Translations under genes and position numbers: made by a program | Notes under the pieces: model-generated | Seen by the model: only the letters and a program-made list of their open reading frames with translations | Told to the model about the DNA's origin: nothing | Database searches by the model: none | Source of the DNA: Puccinellia tenuiflora | Lineage: Eukaryota; Streptophyta; Magnoliopsida; Poales; Poaceae | Direction: 5' to 3' | Assembly (NCBI GenBank): GCA_012064385.1 | Contig: QRDG01000925.1 | Location: 1 to 64,000, forward strand | DNA: 64,000 nt | Part shown: positions 46,555-57,500 of the stretch, piece after piece | Layout: the number at the start of each line of letters is the position of its first letter | How positions within the stretch are numbered: position 1 is the stretch's first letter

Positions 46555-47397
46555 AGAAAGAACAATGTATGTATCACCTATGCTATCAATAAAAGAAAAG
46601 AGGATGATGAACACATGAGCAGTTTTTTTGCAACTTTTCTGCATTTTCTATCCGGCTTTTCCGGCAGCCGGCAAGATTGCCTTTAGCGGCCGTGTAGCGT
46701 GGCTAACCCCTAAACGGCTACTCTTCGAATCCGGTTAAGGCCGGCAAGAGAACAAGCTGGAGGGGGCCAGTACGTGAAAAACGCGTAAAAGGGAAGTATT
46801 GCCGGCTGAAATAATGTTCTTCTGCAAAACTCGGCCAAGCCGGCAGTCGGCAACCGCTTCTCCGAATACGGATGATTAACTACACAAAGCTAAACGGCTA
46901 ACTCTTTGGATCCGGTTAAGGCCGGCAAGAGAATAAGCTGGAGGCGGAGTGTATGCGAAAGACGTAAGAAGTAGAAGTCGTTACCGGCTGAGAAAACCCT
47001 GGCCTAACAAACCGAATCCTAACGTTGAAGTAGTGTGCATGATCCCGCTAGACGGTGAAGTGCACACGAACGGCGACGGGAAAGGCTACAGGCGAGTGTA
47101 AAGTTGAGTTAAGCACAGTAAAAGTATATTCCATGATCATAACAGCAAACTAATCGCTTCGTCATTTCATTTCACGCGTGAAAACACCGCCAACCGGCTT
47201 CGAGAGCCCAACCTGGACACAGGCACGACAAACAGGAAATGAAAATTGCGTACAAGTAAACAAACTCAGGAACAAGAGCAAGTACCATTAACATAAAGGG
47301 CGAGGCATTACAGATGAAGGCTAAACAACAAGGCAAAAGAGGGAGGTCCACAGGCGGATCCTCCCCGCGCAACTATAAGGTCGAGCCGGCAGAGCTC
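46555..47397. other. Non-coding spacer after integrase
   Basis: Two imperfect copies of a ~190-bp unit share AAACGGCTA, then ATCCGGTTAAGGCCGGCAAG and AAGCTGGAGG (about 46700-46790 and 46885-46970). I see no gene here. Confidence 0.55.
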
Positions 47398-48203
47398 CTA
47401 AGCGGCTACCGTCGCCTTCCCGGAACCGCCGATCCTCTTGCCGGCCCAGTGCTTGATGCAGAGGGTGCCGTCGAACACCTTCACGAAGAAGACGCCCTTG
47501 TCACGTCGGAGGCGGAAGCAGAGGATGAAGCCGGCTTCGAGCTCGTAGAAGTCGGCGAACTCGTCCCAGCCCCTGACGAACTCCACCCGGTTGACGACAG
47601 CATTGCCAACCTCCTGGGAGGAGAACCGGACGGTTACATCCCAGGGACCCTGGGAGGCACCCTCGCGGAAGAGCTTGAACTTGAAGTGGCAGGGCCCGGC
47701 AGCGCCTCAGCCAAGGCGTCGGGAAGCCTCTGCACTGGCCCAGTTACTGGCGAGTGCAGGATCAGCAGGAACTCCCCGATGGGGAACACACCCCAAGGCG
47801 GACGCCGCGGGTTCTCCAGGGAGTCAGAAGAAGCGGAGGACAGCTCCGTGCTCTCTTCCTCGCCGTCGGCGACGGCAGAGGGAGCGTACTTAGGAATCGG
47901 GTCGAAGCCCGGAGGTGGAAGAACGGGGGCAGCTTCCTCCTCGCTCGATGTACCGTCAAGAACGAGAAGTTGTTGGCCACGCCCAGCGACGATGCTGATG
48001 CCGCCACTGGCGGCACCCGCATTCCTCAGGCCAGCACGGCCGCCGCCCTTGACGCGGCCAGCGATGCTACCGGCGGCAGCAGAGGCGACCGCTTTTCCCC
48101 GCCCTCGACCGCCGCTCTTGGGAGGACGACCGCGAGGACGCTTCGCCGGAGGCGCAGCGGGGGTCTCCTCGGCGACATCGTCCATGGGCTCGGACTTCAC
48201 CAT
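47398..48203 (-). pseudogene. Antisense gene 2: AT-hook plus B3-like domain protein, one frameshift
   Basis: Read against gag-pol, the frame starts at the ATG at 48203. The N-terminal part is disordered and basic, with an AT-hook core ('KRPRGRPPK') and 'GGRGRGK'. The C-terminal ~130 residues look like a plant B3 DNA-binding domain: 'FLLILHSPVTGPVQRLPDAL' as the first strand and helix, then 'WDVTVRF', 'VEFVRGWDEFADFYELEAG' and 'FILCFRL', 'VFFVKVFD'. The spacing matches B3 proteins such as REM types. A 1-nt loss near 47700 separates the two halves. A TATAAA lies 88 bp upstream. Both motifs suggest DNA binding in the nucleus; that is inference. I know of antisense ORFs in Tat elements but not of this domain in them. 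Confidence 0.6.
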
Positions 48204-48290
48204 GCTGGAGTTGCGAAAGAACAGGAAGAAGAAGATGAAGCGGGAGCGAAATGGAGTAGCAGGTGAGGAAGACGCAAAGAACCACCCAGG

Positions 48291-48296
48291 TTTATA
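48291..48296 (-). promoter_or_regulatory. TATA box of antisense gene 2
   Basis: The minus strand reads CGCTATAAACC. The start codon at 48203 is 88 bp downstream, leaving room for a leader of about 60 nt. Confidence 0.55.
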
Positions 48297-48419
48297 GCGG
48301 GAACAGGGGACAACGTGGGAGACCCAACCGTCGCCCACGATCCCACGATCTACACGTGGCGACGAAATAGTTGACGGGACCCTTCAGTAACTGCAACCGG
48401 GTCCACGCGCGGAAGCCAA

Positions 48420-48962
48420 GGAGACAAGCCCAAGCCGGCAAAAGATTCCCGGGGGCTGCGCACCCGCCAAGGCGGCTGCCCAGACCCGGACGAACATAAA
48501 AACACCCCGAGTCATGGACTCGGGGGCTGCGAAGCCGTTAGCCGGCAAAACATACCCGGGGCTGCGCACCCGCCAAGGCGGCTGCCCAGACCCGGATGAA
48601 CATATAAAAATCACCCCGAGTCATGCACTCGGGGGCTGCCAAGCCGTCAGCCGGCAAAACATACCCGGGGGCTGTGCACCCGCCAAGCCGGCTGCCCAGA
48701 CCCGGATGAACATATAAAAATCACCCCGAGTCATGGACTCGGGGGCTGCGAAGCCGCTAGCCGGCAAAACATACCCGGGGCTGTGCACCCGCCAAGCCGG
48801 CTGCCCAGACCCGGACGAACATAAAACACCCCGAGTCATGGACTCGGGGGCCGCGAAGCCGCTAGCCGGCAAAAGATTCCCGGGGGCTGCGCAGCCGGCA
48901 AGCCGGCTCCGCAGACCCAGACGCACATCTAAATCACCCCAAGTCATGGACTCGGGGGCTGC
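48420..48962. repeat. Tandem array of ~108-bp units with hairpins and PPT copies
   Basis: CTCGGGGGCT or its variant recurs at about 48519, 48628, 48738, 48843 and 48950. Each recurrence is preceded by its own complement, so units carry CCCCGAGTC-ATG-GACTCGGGG, a hairpin with 9-bp arms. Units also share GCCGGCAAAA, CCCGGGGCTG and CAGACCCGGA. The CTCGGGGGCT motif equals the polypurine tract next to the 3' LTR (53885-53896). The array lies between the two antisense genes. Confidence 0.85.
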
Positions 48963-49280
48963 ACGATATAACGACGACAGAAGATAAGCGATAAGCAAGA
49001 AACGTGGAATTTCGACCCGGATTGATGCTCAAACCGGCCCAAAATTCGGGGGCTAGGGATGGTGATAATCATCACCAAAAACAAGCATGAATTATAGCAC
49101 AAAGGCCCAGCAATCACAGAGAAGAGACACTCACGATGACAGACCATGGCAGGAAGCAGAATAACAAATTTTTACATGATGACCTTCAAAGGTGTCCAAA
49201 ATAGCAAGGCAGTTAATGTGGCAAGGCAGTTAACAGCACAGAACAACAATTACACCCGGCATCCCGGGGAGATGAACAAA
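48963..49280. other. Spacer downstream of antisense gene 1
   Basis: A lone TTCGGGGGCTAGGGATGG copy of the PPT-like motif is at about 49047. No gene is seen. It would hold the 3' end of the antisense gene 1 transcript. Confidence 0.45.
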
Positions 49281-52200
49281 TCAAACGGAGGCGGCGTCAG
49301 TAGCCGCAGCTTCGCCGGCTCCAGCATCTTCAGTCGGCTTCGGCGTCGAGGATGGCTCGGCAGGTACCAGCGTCGTCAATTCAACCGCCTCGGCAATCCG
49401 CTTGGAAGCCTCGGCAATTTCCGGACGCAAGCTCGCAAGGGACGTCCCGTCGCGGAAGCCACCCATCAGCCTGCTCGGCTGCAGGCCAGGGTACCACGAC
49501 TTCACCACGGCTAGGGCCATGTCGGTACCTCCACGCGCCGCCATCTCCACTTGATCGTTGATGCCGACAGGCGCTCCTTCGAGCCGGGCACATAGGTCGT
49601 GGAGAGCAGCCGGCAAGGGAGTATCCGGCCACAGATTCTCAAGCACGCCTTCTGCCGCCTCCTTCAGCCGCCTGAATTCCTGGCCGAATCGCAGGAGGCG
49701 GGAAGCGGAAGTCGGAGCAGACCTGGCAGCGGCACCAGAAGACTCCGGTCGAGAGCGAGCCGAGGCAGCATCTTGTTCAAGTTGCGCATCCACCTCGGGA
49801 TAGAGGCCTGCAGTTCAAACCAGTAAGGCCGAGTAGAAGACTTAAGGCAAGAAACCAAGGAGGAAGGAGACCTCACTTACCGAGGATCAGCTCGTTTACG
49901 CCCTCGACATCCTTGACCAGGCCGCTCACCAGCTGTTCATGCTCAAGTTCGCGAGCCTTGGCCTCCCGGACGATCTGGTCGGTATTCTCGACGGAAACCT
50001 TCAGTTGATCCTTCAGCTTGGCCGCGTCACCGCGAAGAGATTCAACTTCGCTCTGCATCCGACGCTCGGCCTCCCGCAGTTTCGCCGCCTCCTCGTCCAG
50101 CCGGACTACCTCGAGGCGGCGCTCTTCCAATGCCTTCTCCGCCGCTTGGAGATCGGCCTTGGACAAGGCCAAGGCGGCATCCTTCTCCTTCAGTTGCCTC
50201 TCCAAGCCGGCGCGGGAGGTGGAGTCACCTGCAGAGATCAAGTCACCGTCAAGCCGAGACATGCAAGACAAAGTGCGGAGAGAAAAGGGGAGCCAAACCT
50301 TTGGCCGCCTCAAGCTCCCGCTTGAGCAAGGTCGCCTCCTTATTCGCCGCGGCAAGGCCTTGCTCCATGGAGGAGCAGAGCAACGTCACGTTGGCCAAGT
50401 TATCCCTGGCCACTTGCTCCGCCAGTTTGGCGAGGGGAACCTTTCCCGACGCATCGGGCCGAGCCGGTACCGGTCCGGAGTACGTCGGAGAAGATACCAA
50501 AGTCGAGTGGCGAGGGCCGGGGAGCAAGGCCGTCGCTTCCGCGATGGTTTTATCCTTGGCTGTCACGGCCACCGTCAACGAAGGAGTGGGGAAGGCGGTA
50601 TACCCAGCCCCGACGCCGGGCTGGGAAACCACCTGGAAAGCGCCCACTGGCGTCTCGGCGTCTCCACCTGAAGCCGGAGGGTTGAAGTCCACTACAACGG
50701 GGGACGCCTCCTCCAGCACTCGGCTGGCCGCCTCCGTCGTCTTCGCCTCTGAAGGCGGATCAGCCGCCTCCGCCAGCACTCGGCTGGCCGCCTCCGCCGA
50801 CTTCGCCTCCGAAGGCGGATCAGCTGCCGGCACCACGGGGACCTCGGCGACAGGCACCGATGCCGACTCCTTTACAGCGACGACTGCCGTCTCCGCTATG
50901 GGGAGCGGTGCCCTACGAAACAAGGAAGGCGTCAACATCGAGTACAAGTTGCGAAAATTCTCACCACAAGACAAGGACTTACCCGACAATCGAGCCCAGC
51001 GCCTTGGCCGTCCTCCTCTTCGTCCGCTTCGGTGGGGGAGGGGGCACGGCGTCGGAGGGGCGCTTCACGCCTCCGGAAGGAACGTCGCCGCCTTTTGCCG
51101 GGACGACAGGGTCCTCGACCGGCCGCTCCGTGCGAGCCGGCACCACCTTGGCTCCGGCAGAGGCCTTTGCGGAATCGCCGGCTTCCATGCCCGCTGCCGC
51201 CTTCTCCTCGGCCGCCTTGGCAGCCGCTGGTTGCCTCGCAGCCGCCTGGGCATCCATCGATGCCCGGATCGAGTCCGCCTGCGCCAGCTCCGTGTAAATA
51301 GCCTTCTCCATATCATCAATACCCAAGTCATAACCAAGAACAAAAGGAGGAGAAAGATTAACCACCTGGGCGCGGGTCTCGTCGGCGGCGGGTTTTGCCT
51401 TCTCCACGGCTGCCGCCTTCGCCCTCTCCTCGTCCTCCCTCGAGGCCAACAACTGCTCCACAGTAAAATCAGCATCAGATGCTCCTAAGGCTAAGACTGC
51501 CTGCGCCGACTGAGCGTAAAACTCCTTCTCCAAGTCATCCGGATTCGAATCGTAAATGAAATCACCACCCAAAGCAAGACCAATCACCTCATTGTTGGCC
51601 CCATCAGTCTGGGCCTCCTCCTCCGTCATCTCGGCGTCAACCTCAGCCCGGACCTCGGCCGTGGTCTCGTCCGCCCTGGCCTCGGTCCCGGATGTCTCCG
51701 CCCTCGGCCTTCCGGCTGGCGACAGGCCGCCTGTAGTAGGCCGGGAAGACGACGAAGCCCGCTTTTTGGCGGGATGCACGCCTCGCTTCCCGAAGGCGCC
51801 CTTCCGCTTGGGCGGCGCATTTGCATCGACATCGGCGGACGCCTTCGACCGCCTCTCCTTCACGGTCCGCCGGTGGAGGACCACCTTCTTCCGCGCCGCC
51901 GCCTCCAACTCCTTGGTCCGGCGGGTGGATATCGCCGGCTTGGAGGCTGGCACGGAGGAAGAACCCTCTGAGTCCGGTTCAGAGCTGGTGGAGAGGTCTA
52001 CTACCACACGCACAACATCGTCAGCCTGCCCGGCGACCCCGGGCCCAGAAGACTTACCACGGGACGACGAAACCGGAGGCGGATCATCATGCTCGAGATC
52101 CTCGTCCCTGTAGGCGGCCGAGTCGGAGTCGGCGCCTGCGGCAGAGACCGGGCTCGTTGCAGTCCGGTCAGCGTCATCATCACCGCCGGCATCGGCGCCT

Positions 52201-53358
52201 CTACCCGACGACTCGGTGGTGTCGCCGCGTGTTCCTGCGACGCCACGAGCATCGCCGCCGGATTCGCCTCCAGCGGCAGTGTCCGCACCTCCACCCGCCG
52301 CCTGCTCCTCGGCGGCGCTATCCTCCTCCAGCATGGCCGTCTGCGACGCAGAAAGGGGACCCTGGACGTCAGGCTCGAAGACTATTCCAAAATCTTCCAC
52401 CATCTGGATCTCACAAAGCTACCCGGCAAGCCGGCTAGATCAGGCGGCAGCCGGAAAGGGAATCAGAAGCAAAATGGGAAGGGAAGAAACTAACCTCAGG
52501 AGCGCGGACTGAGCGGTCTAAGGGATCGAGCCCGAGGCTCCAATTCTCCTCAAACTTGTCGGTGATAAGACGGGAAACCCACTCGATTAATCCCTTCTCC
52601 GCCGGGATGTTCATGGAAGCACAAGTGGGATCCCGGATGCCGGAGTAGAAGCACATCTTGTGCGAGCGCTCCTGCAGCGGGTACATCCGCCTTATTGCCC
52701 AGGCCAGGGTCAGGTCCCTGGACTTCAAGCCGTCCGCCACCAGCTTCTCCAGGCGGGCGAACAGGACGACCTGCAGACTCTCGTCGACTACCGGCTTCCG
52801 GCTCCAGGACCTGTCCGCCGGACGCGTATTGGCGAAGGCGGGGAGTTTGATCCGGTCGACCTCAGTGGCGTTCTTGACATAGAAGTATGTGTTCTGCCAC
52901 TTCTTGATGGACTCGGGCAGATGGATCTTGGGGAACGGCGTGTTCTTCGGGCTGATGGAGACGCTGCCGCAGTCCCGCGGCAGCCCAGCAGTCACCTGAG
53001 ACCGCAAGAAGAAGAACATACCGAAGAGCTCCATACTGGGCCACATGCCCAAGTAAGCTTCGCAGAGCGTGACGAAGCAAGACAACTGCGTGATGCAGTT
53101 AGCCCCCAGGTGGTGAGGCTGCAGCCCGTAGAAATTCAGAAACTCGTTGAAGAACGAGCTGACGGGGAGCCCCAATCCCCGCTCCACGTGCGTGTAGAAC
53201 ATGACAAATTCATCCGGTTTGGGCTGCGGCGAGATCTCTCCGGGGGGAGGGGCGCGAGCCTCCACATCGCCGCTTTTCCCCATGGACCCATTCCGGTGAA
53301 TCGTCAGGAGGAACTTATCATCGATGATGGAACCCATCCAGGCACCAGTGCTCGCCAT
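49281..53358 (-). CDS. Antisense gene 1: five-exon 'putative gypsy-type transposon' protein
   Basis: A gene of 1259 codons runs opposite to gag-pol. Exons: 53358-52495, 52409-50983 (acceptor alternatively at 52418, same frame), 50912-50299, 50228-49881, 49807-49281. Introns of 70-85 bp have GT-AG ends and each junction keeps the frame. Exon 1 encodes the plant 'putative gypsy type transposon' domain (PF04195 pattern): 'MFYTHVERGLGLPVSSFF', 'FYGLQPHHLGANCITQL', 'YLGMWPSMELFGMFFFLRS' and 'ESIKKWQNTYFYVKN'. Exon 2 is acidic and Ser-rich with basic clusters ('APPKRKGAFGKRG'). Exon 3 has a 21-residue tandem repeat, and exon 4 a long coiled coil ('LERQLKEKDAALALSKADLQ'). Exon 5 has a conserved-looking globular end ('MALAVVKSWYPGLQPSRLM'). 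The function is unknown. Splicing is predicted by eye. Confidence 0.8.
50706..50831 (-). repeat. 63-bp tandem duplication in exon 3 of antisense gene 1
   Basis: Two adjacent copies encode 'ADPPSEAKSAEAASRVL' and 'ADPPSEAKTTEAASRVL'. The unit length is a multiple of three, so the frame is kept. Confidence 0.85.
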
Positions 53359-53502
53359 TGAAATTCTGTTGCCCGTGGTGGAATAAACGGAGGCAGAAGC
53401 AGCGAGACGGAGAAATCGGCAAGGAGCAGGAAGGCAAGAACAGGCGAAGAAGACGAAGCGGGAGAGAGGAGCGAAAGTTCTGTGCCTTCCCCCTCTTTTC
53501 CC

Positions 53503-53510
53503 CTTTTAAA
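53503..53510 (-). promoter_or_regulatory. TATA-like box of antisense gene 1
   Basis: The minus strand reads CCTTTAAAAGGGG about 145 bp upstream of the start codon at 53358, followed by a pyrimidine/purine-rich leader. Confidence 0.45.
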
Positions 53511-53884
53511 GGCGGGGCAGGCGGAACCGCACCGCTCCACGCGCCACGTGGGGCGCGGGCAGGCCGTGCCGTCCGCAGACGATCCCACTAGCAGGCAGTT
53601 GCCACAGAAGATCCGGTCCGCTGAAGACTGAAGCGACGTGCCCCTGACATCGGGCAGAGTGCAACCGTCACGACCAAGCGGCGAAACGTGGCTGACGCAA
53701 GCCACGACCCACGACTCCCAGGACATCCAGACTACCGGAGACCGGCTACCCCAAGCCGGACGGTCCACCTCCGGCTACCATCACTTTATCCGGCAAACTT
53801 CAAGCCGGACAACTTCAACTACATCGACAAACAAAACATTGAAGCTCGAGAAGTCTACCCGGCGAACCGGCAAGACTCCACGAT

Positions 53885-53896
53885 CTCGGGGGCTAG
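53885..53896 (+). other. Polypurine tract of the Tat element
   Basis: CTCGGGGGCTAG directly precedes the TGTCGG start of the 3' LTR. Confidence 0.8.
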
Positions 53897-54556
53897 TGTC
53901 GGGGATATGAACCCCGGATACCCCTAAGGGGACCATTCCTTCAAGAACTGCAAGGGCCGGCTACAGCGTGCCGCCTGAAGCCCGCCGGATGAAACAAGCC
54001 GCTTAGCCTACCCGGAGGCGGACGGCCGACTAGAGCAGCCGGCCTCTACCAACCGACCAGTCCGTACTGGTAGGCCCAGATCGTCCAGCTCCTGTCGGAC
54101 GTTACGGCTACAGTGTAATGATGAGATAGTACCAGCCGGCTCCAGAGTAGTGATGTCATAGGGGCAATTATGTAATCTCCTTGTAACCCGAAACCCTAGA
54201 CGCTGCCTATATAAGGCGTGCATGGGCCTCCTGCGCGAGGCACGTTACACAAGCAAGCACACTAGACAGACACGGAGACGTAGATCATCGTCTTCCACCT
54301 CTAGCCGGCTGGACACCTCTAGCCGGCACCACCGCCATACAGCTCCAGGAGCAATCTTGTAGCTCGAACTGTGATCAATCAATAGAAACAAGAAGAGCAG
54401 GACGTAGGGGTTTTACCTCCACAAGGAGGGCCCCGAACCTGGGTAATTGACGTGTGTTTGCATGTTGGTTGCCCAATCCCGCGCGAGCATCCGATCGTCG
54501 CCTGCCCCATACTCTTTTCCATCCTTGATGGATATGCCGTGCTACCCACCACGACA
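53897..54556 (+). repeat. 3' LTR of the plus-strand Tat element (660 bp)
   Basis: It matches 39373-40028 apart from about 20 substitutions and several indels, including an 11-13 bp gap near 54190 and a different stretch near 54250. It ends CACGACA at 54556. Confidence 0.92.
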
Positions 54557-57500
54557 GTCGGCGAGCAGAGTGTGCTTCTCCTTGGTCTTGATGACGACAT
54601 CGTCGACGTAGGTGTGCGTGTTACGACCGATCTGGTCGTGCAAGCATTTCTGCATGCAACATTGGTATGTTGCCCCCGCGTTCTTCAAGCCGAACGACAT
54701 GGTGGTGTAGCAGTACGGTCCGTAGGGGGTGATGAAGGTGGTCTTGAGCTGGTCATCCGGGTTCAGCGGAATTTGGTGGTAGCCGGAGTAGGCGTCGAGG
54801 AGGGAGAGGAGGTCGCAGCCGGCCGTGGAGTTGATCACTTGGTCGATGCGCGGCAATGCGAAGGGGTCTTTGGGGCAGGCCTTGTTGAGGTGGGTGTAAT
54901 CGATACACATCCGCCACCGCTTGTTCTTCTTTTCCACCATCAACTGTCTTCTTCCCTCCGCGAAGCGACGCAGGGACTGTTTTACCGGCTTGGCATCTGG
55001 CCGGACGTGTAGAGAGTGCTCGGCGAGTTCCCTCGGTACACCCGGCATGTCCTTGGGGGACCACGCGAAGATGTCCCGGTTCTCACGGAGGAACTCGACG
55101 AGCGCGCTTTCCTATTTGGGGTCCAGGCTCGCCCCCACGGTGACGAACTTGGACTTGTCGTTATCGTCGAAGTAGATCTTCTTTGTGTCTCGCGCCGCCT
55201 GGAAACTCGACTCGCCAGCCGGCTTGGCCGACTCTGGAATCTCCAGCTTCTCCTCGCTGGCCTTGCGCTTGAATTATCGCATCTCCTCGTTGCAGACCAT
55301 GGTCTCGGCCACCTTCGCGCTGTCGGTGGCGCAAGCGATGGAGCGCTTGTAGTCTCCGGCGACGGTGATGATCCCGCGTGGGCCTGGTAGCTTCATCTTG
55401 AGGTAGGCGTAGTGAGGTACCGCCATGAACTTGGCGAGCGCCGGCCGCCCGAGTATGGCGTGGTAGGCGCTGGAGTGGTCGACCACCTCGAAGGAGACGG
55501 TCTCGCGACGGTGATTGCTCTTGGTGCCGAATAGGACGTCTAGCCGGATGAGGCCCATAGATGAGCCGGCTCGCCCTGGCACGATGCCGTGGAAGACCGT
55601 CCGGCTCGGCGTCAAGCTGGACTCGGAGACGCCCAGCTTCTCCAGCGTGTCGCGGTAGAGGATGTTGATGCTGCTGCCCCCGTCGATGAGGACGCGTGAG
55701 AAGGTGCAGGCGCGCTTAGTGGAGATGAGCATGGGCTCCAGGACTGGAGCATAGCCACCTGGGTTGGGCATCAGCTCCGGGTGGTCCCTGTGGTCCCACG
55801 TGATGGTCTCTTGCGACCAGTTGAGGTATTGGGGGACAGGTGGAACCACCGCATTCACCTCCTTGTACCGCTCGCGCCGGCTTCGCTTGTCGTCACGCTT
55901 GCTGACGAACACGATGTAGGCGGCATCCAGATTCTGGTACCCATCTGGACCCCTTTGAGGTGGAGATGGAAGGCGCTCCCTCCTCTGTTCTTCGCGTTGG
56001 CGATCATCGCGATTCCTGTCTTCGCGCCGTCGGTCGTCGCGTCTCCGATCATCTCGTCCGGCTTCATCCGGAAGAGGAGGCGGACTTCGTCGTTCATACG
56101 GTGGTGGCCTTGGGCGGCCGAGGTTACATTGCCGAACGGTGTGGTTCGCTAGTCGGTCGCCATGGTTCCGGCACGGTTGATCGAGTAGGAACTCGTAGCT
56201 GTTCCTCGCCCTTGTCCGGCGCATGTCGCTGCTCGTCCTCATGCGGCGGTTGTCGAAGCCTCCTGCCGGCCTTCCCTCGGTGGTGGCGACGACCTTGGAC
56301 TCGACACGGTCATCCGTGGACTTGCGCTTGCCGGCCGCGTCGGAGTCACGCCGGGTTGATTTTCCTCCCTCCTGGTTCTCCGCCCGGCTGCGGCGTGCAG
56401 CCGGCTCCGTCGTGATGATTCTTCCGGCTTCGTTGAGTCGGATCGGGTTGGTCATGCCCGCGTCGGCGGTGGCGTACTCGTCGGCAATTGCCATGAGCTC
56501 CGCCATGGTCTTCGGGCTCTTCCTCAGGAGCCTATGCTTGAGCAGCGTCTGATCTCGGCAGCCTTGAATGAAGTACTGGACGACTTGGAGCTCGAGGATC
56601 CCCTCGCAAGAGTTGCGCAGGCTAGTCCACCGGGTGAGGTAGGCTCGGTCCGACTCGCCGTCCTTCTGCTTGCACAGCGCGAGCAGCTGTGCGTTGCCGG
56701 GGCGCAAGAAGGTGCCGGTGAAATTGCGATTGAACACTTACTCGAAGTCCAGCCAGCTGTTGACGCTTTCAGCCGGCAGGCTGTTCAGCCAAGTCCGAGC
56801 CGACCCCTGGAGCATGAGTGGCACGTAGCGTACGGCCACCCGCTTGTTGCCGCCTGCGATGTTGACCGCCGTGACGTAGTCGGCGAGCCAGTCTTCCGGA
56901 TTCGCGGTGCCGTTGTACTTGGGTGTATCCCTGGGGAGGGTGAATCCTCGCGGGAACTGCTCGGTCCGGATACGAGGTCCGAAGCAGCGATGAGCTGCGA
57001 TGTCTTCCTCCTCAATGATGCTTGATGCTTTGAGCGCATCGATGCGGAGGCGTGCGTCATGGCTCATTTCGGGCCCCAGCGGTCCCAGGCGCTCCTTGAT
57101 GGTGACCTTGTGTCCGATTCGCTCCTTGACGCTGCGGCCGGCTTGCAGCCCGTTCCGGTTGCCATCTTCACGTCGTCCAGCCGGATCGCGGCCATGATCG
57201 CGAGGATGCGAGCTCGCGCTCCCCTCGCGATGAGCTCGTGGTTGCTTGTCCCTCGCCTTTCCGCGGCTTGTGGCTGACGCCTCAGCGCCTTGCTTGGACT
57301 TGCCGGCTGCGTCGTAGCCTGGAGGCGGCTCATGGTGTTCCCGGCTCGCCGTTGCCTCGGTTTCGCGTTGCTGCCGGTTAGCCGCGGCGATGAGTTCCTG
57401 GACCCGGCGTGCTTGTTGGCGTAGCTCCTCGCCTTGGAGATGGGGTAGTTCTGCTGCGGCCGCCTCCGCCGCCTTCATGTTTTGCACCGGGTTGCTGTAC

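Larger units (their letters stand above)
39373..54556 (+). mobile_element. Tat-type Gypsy retrotransposon with antisense genes (15.2 kb)
   Basis: LTRs lie at 39373-40028 and 53897-54556. Between them come a primer site, gag-protease, pol with RT, two RNase H-like domains and integrase, and a 7.3-kb tail with two antisense genes. The second, archaeal-type RNase H before integrase and the TGGCGCCCACC primer site place it in the Tat lineage. The LTRs differ by roughly 3 % plus several indels by eye. The bases next to the LTRs (GATTT at 39368-39372, GTCGG at 54557-54561) do not match, and a single N with a 152-bp duplication lies at 46369, so the two halves may come from different copies. Confidence 0.88.

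Noticed and set aside
47314..48297. 327-codon plus-strand frame opposite the B3-like gene
   Set aside because: It has no domain pattern. The minus strand has the AT-hook, the B3-like pattern and a TATA box.
48420..48962. Regular repeats that might suggest a CRISPR-like array
   Set aside because: Units are near-identical over their whole length with no variable spacers, and the host is a plant.
50130..51488. 452-codon plus-strand frame opposite antisense gene 1
   Set aside because: It runs through the predicted antisense introns and has no recognisable domain. GC bias explains it.
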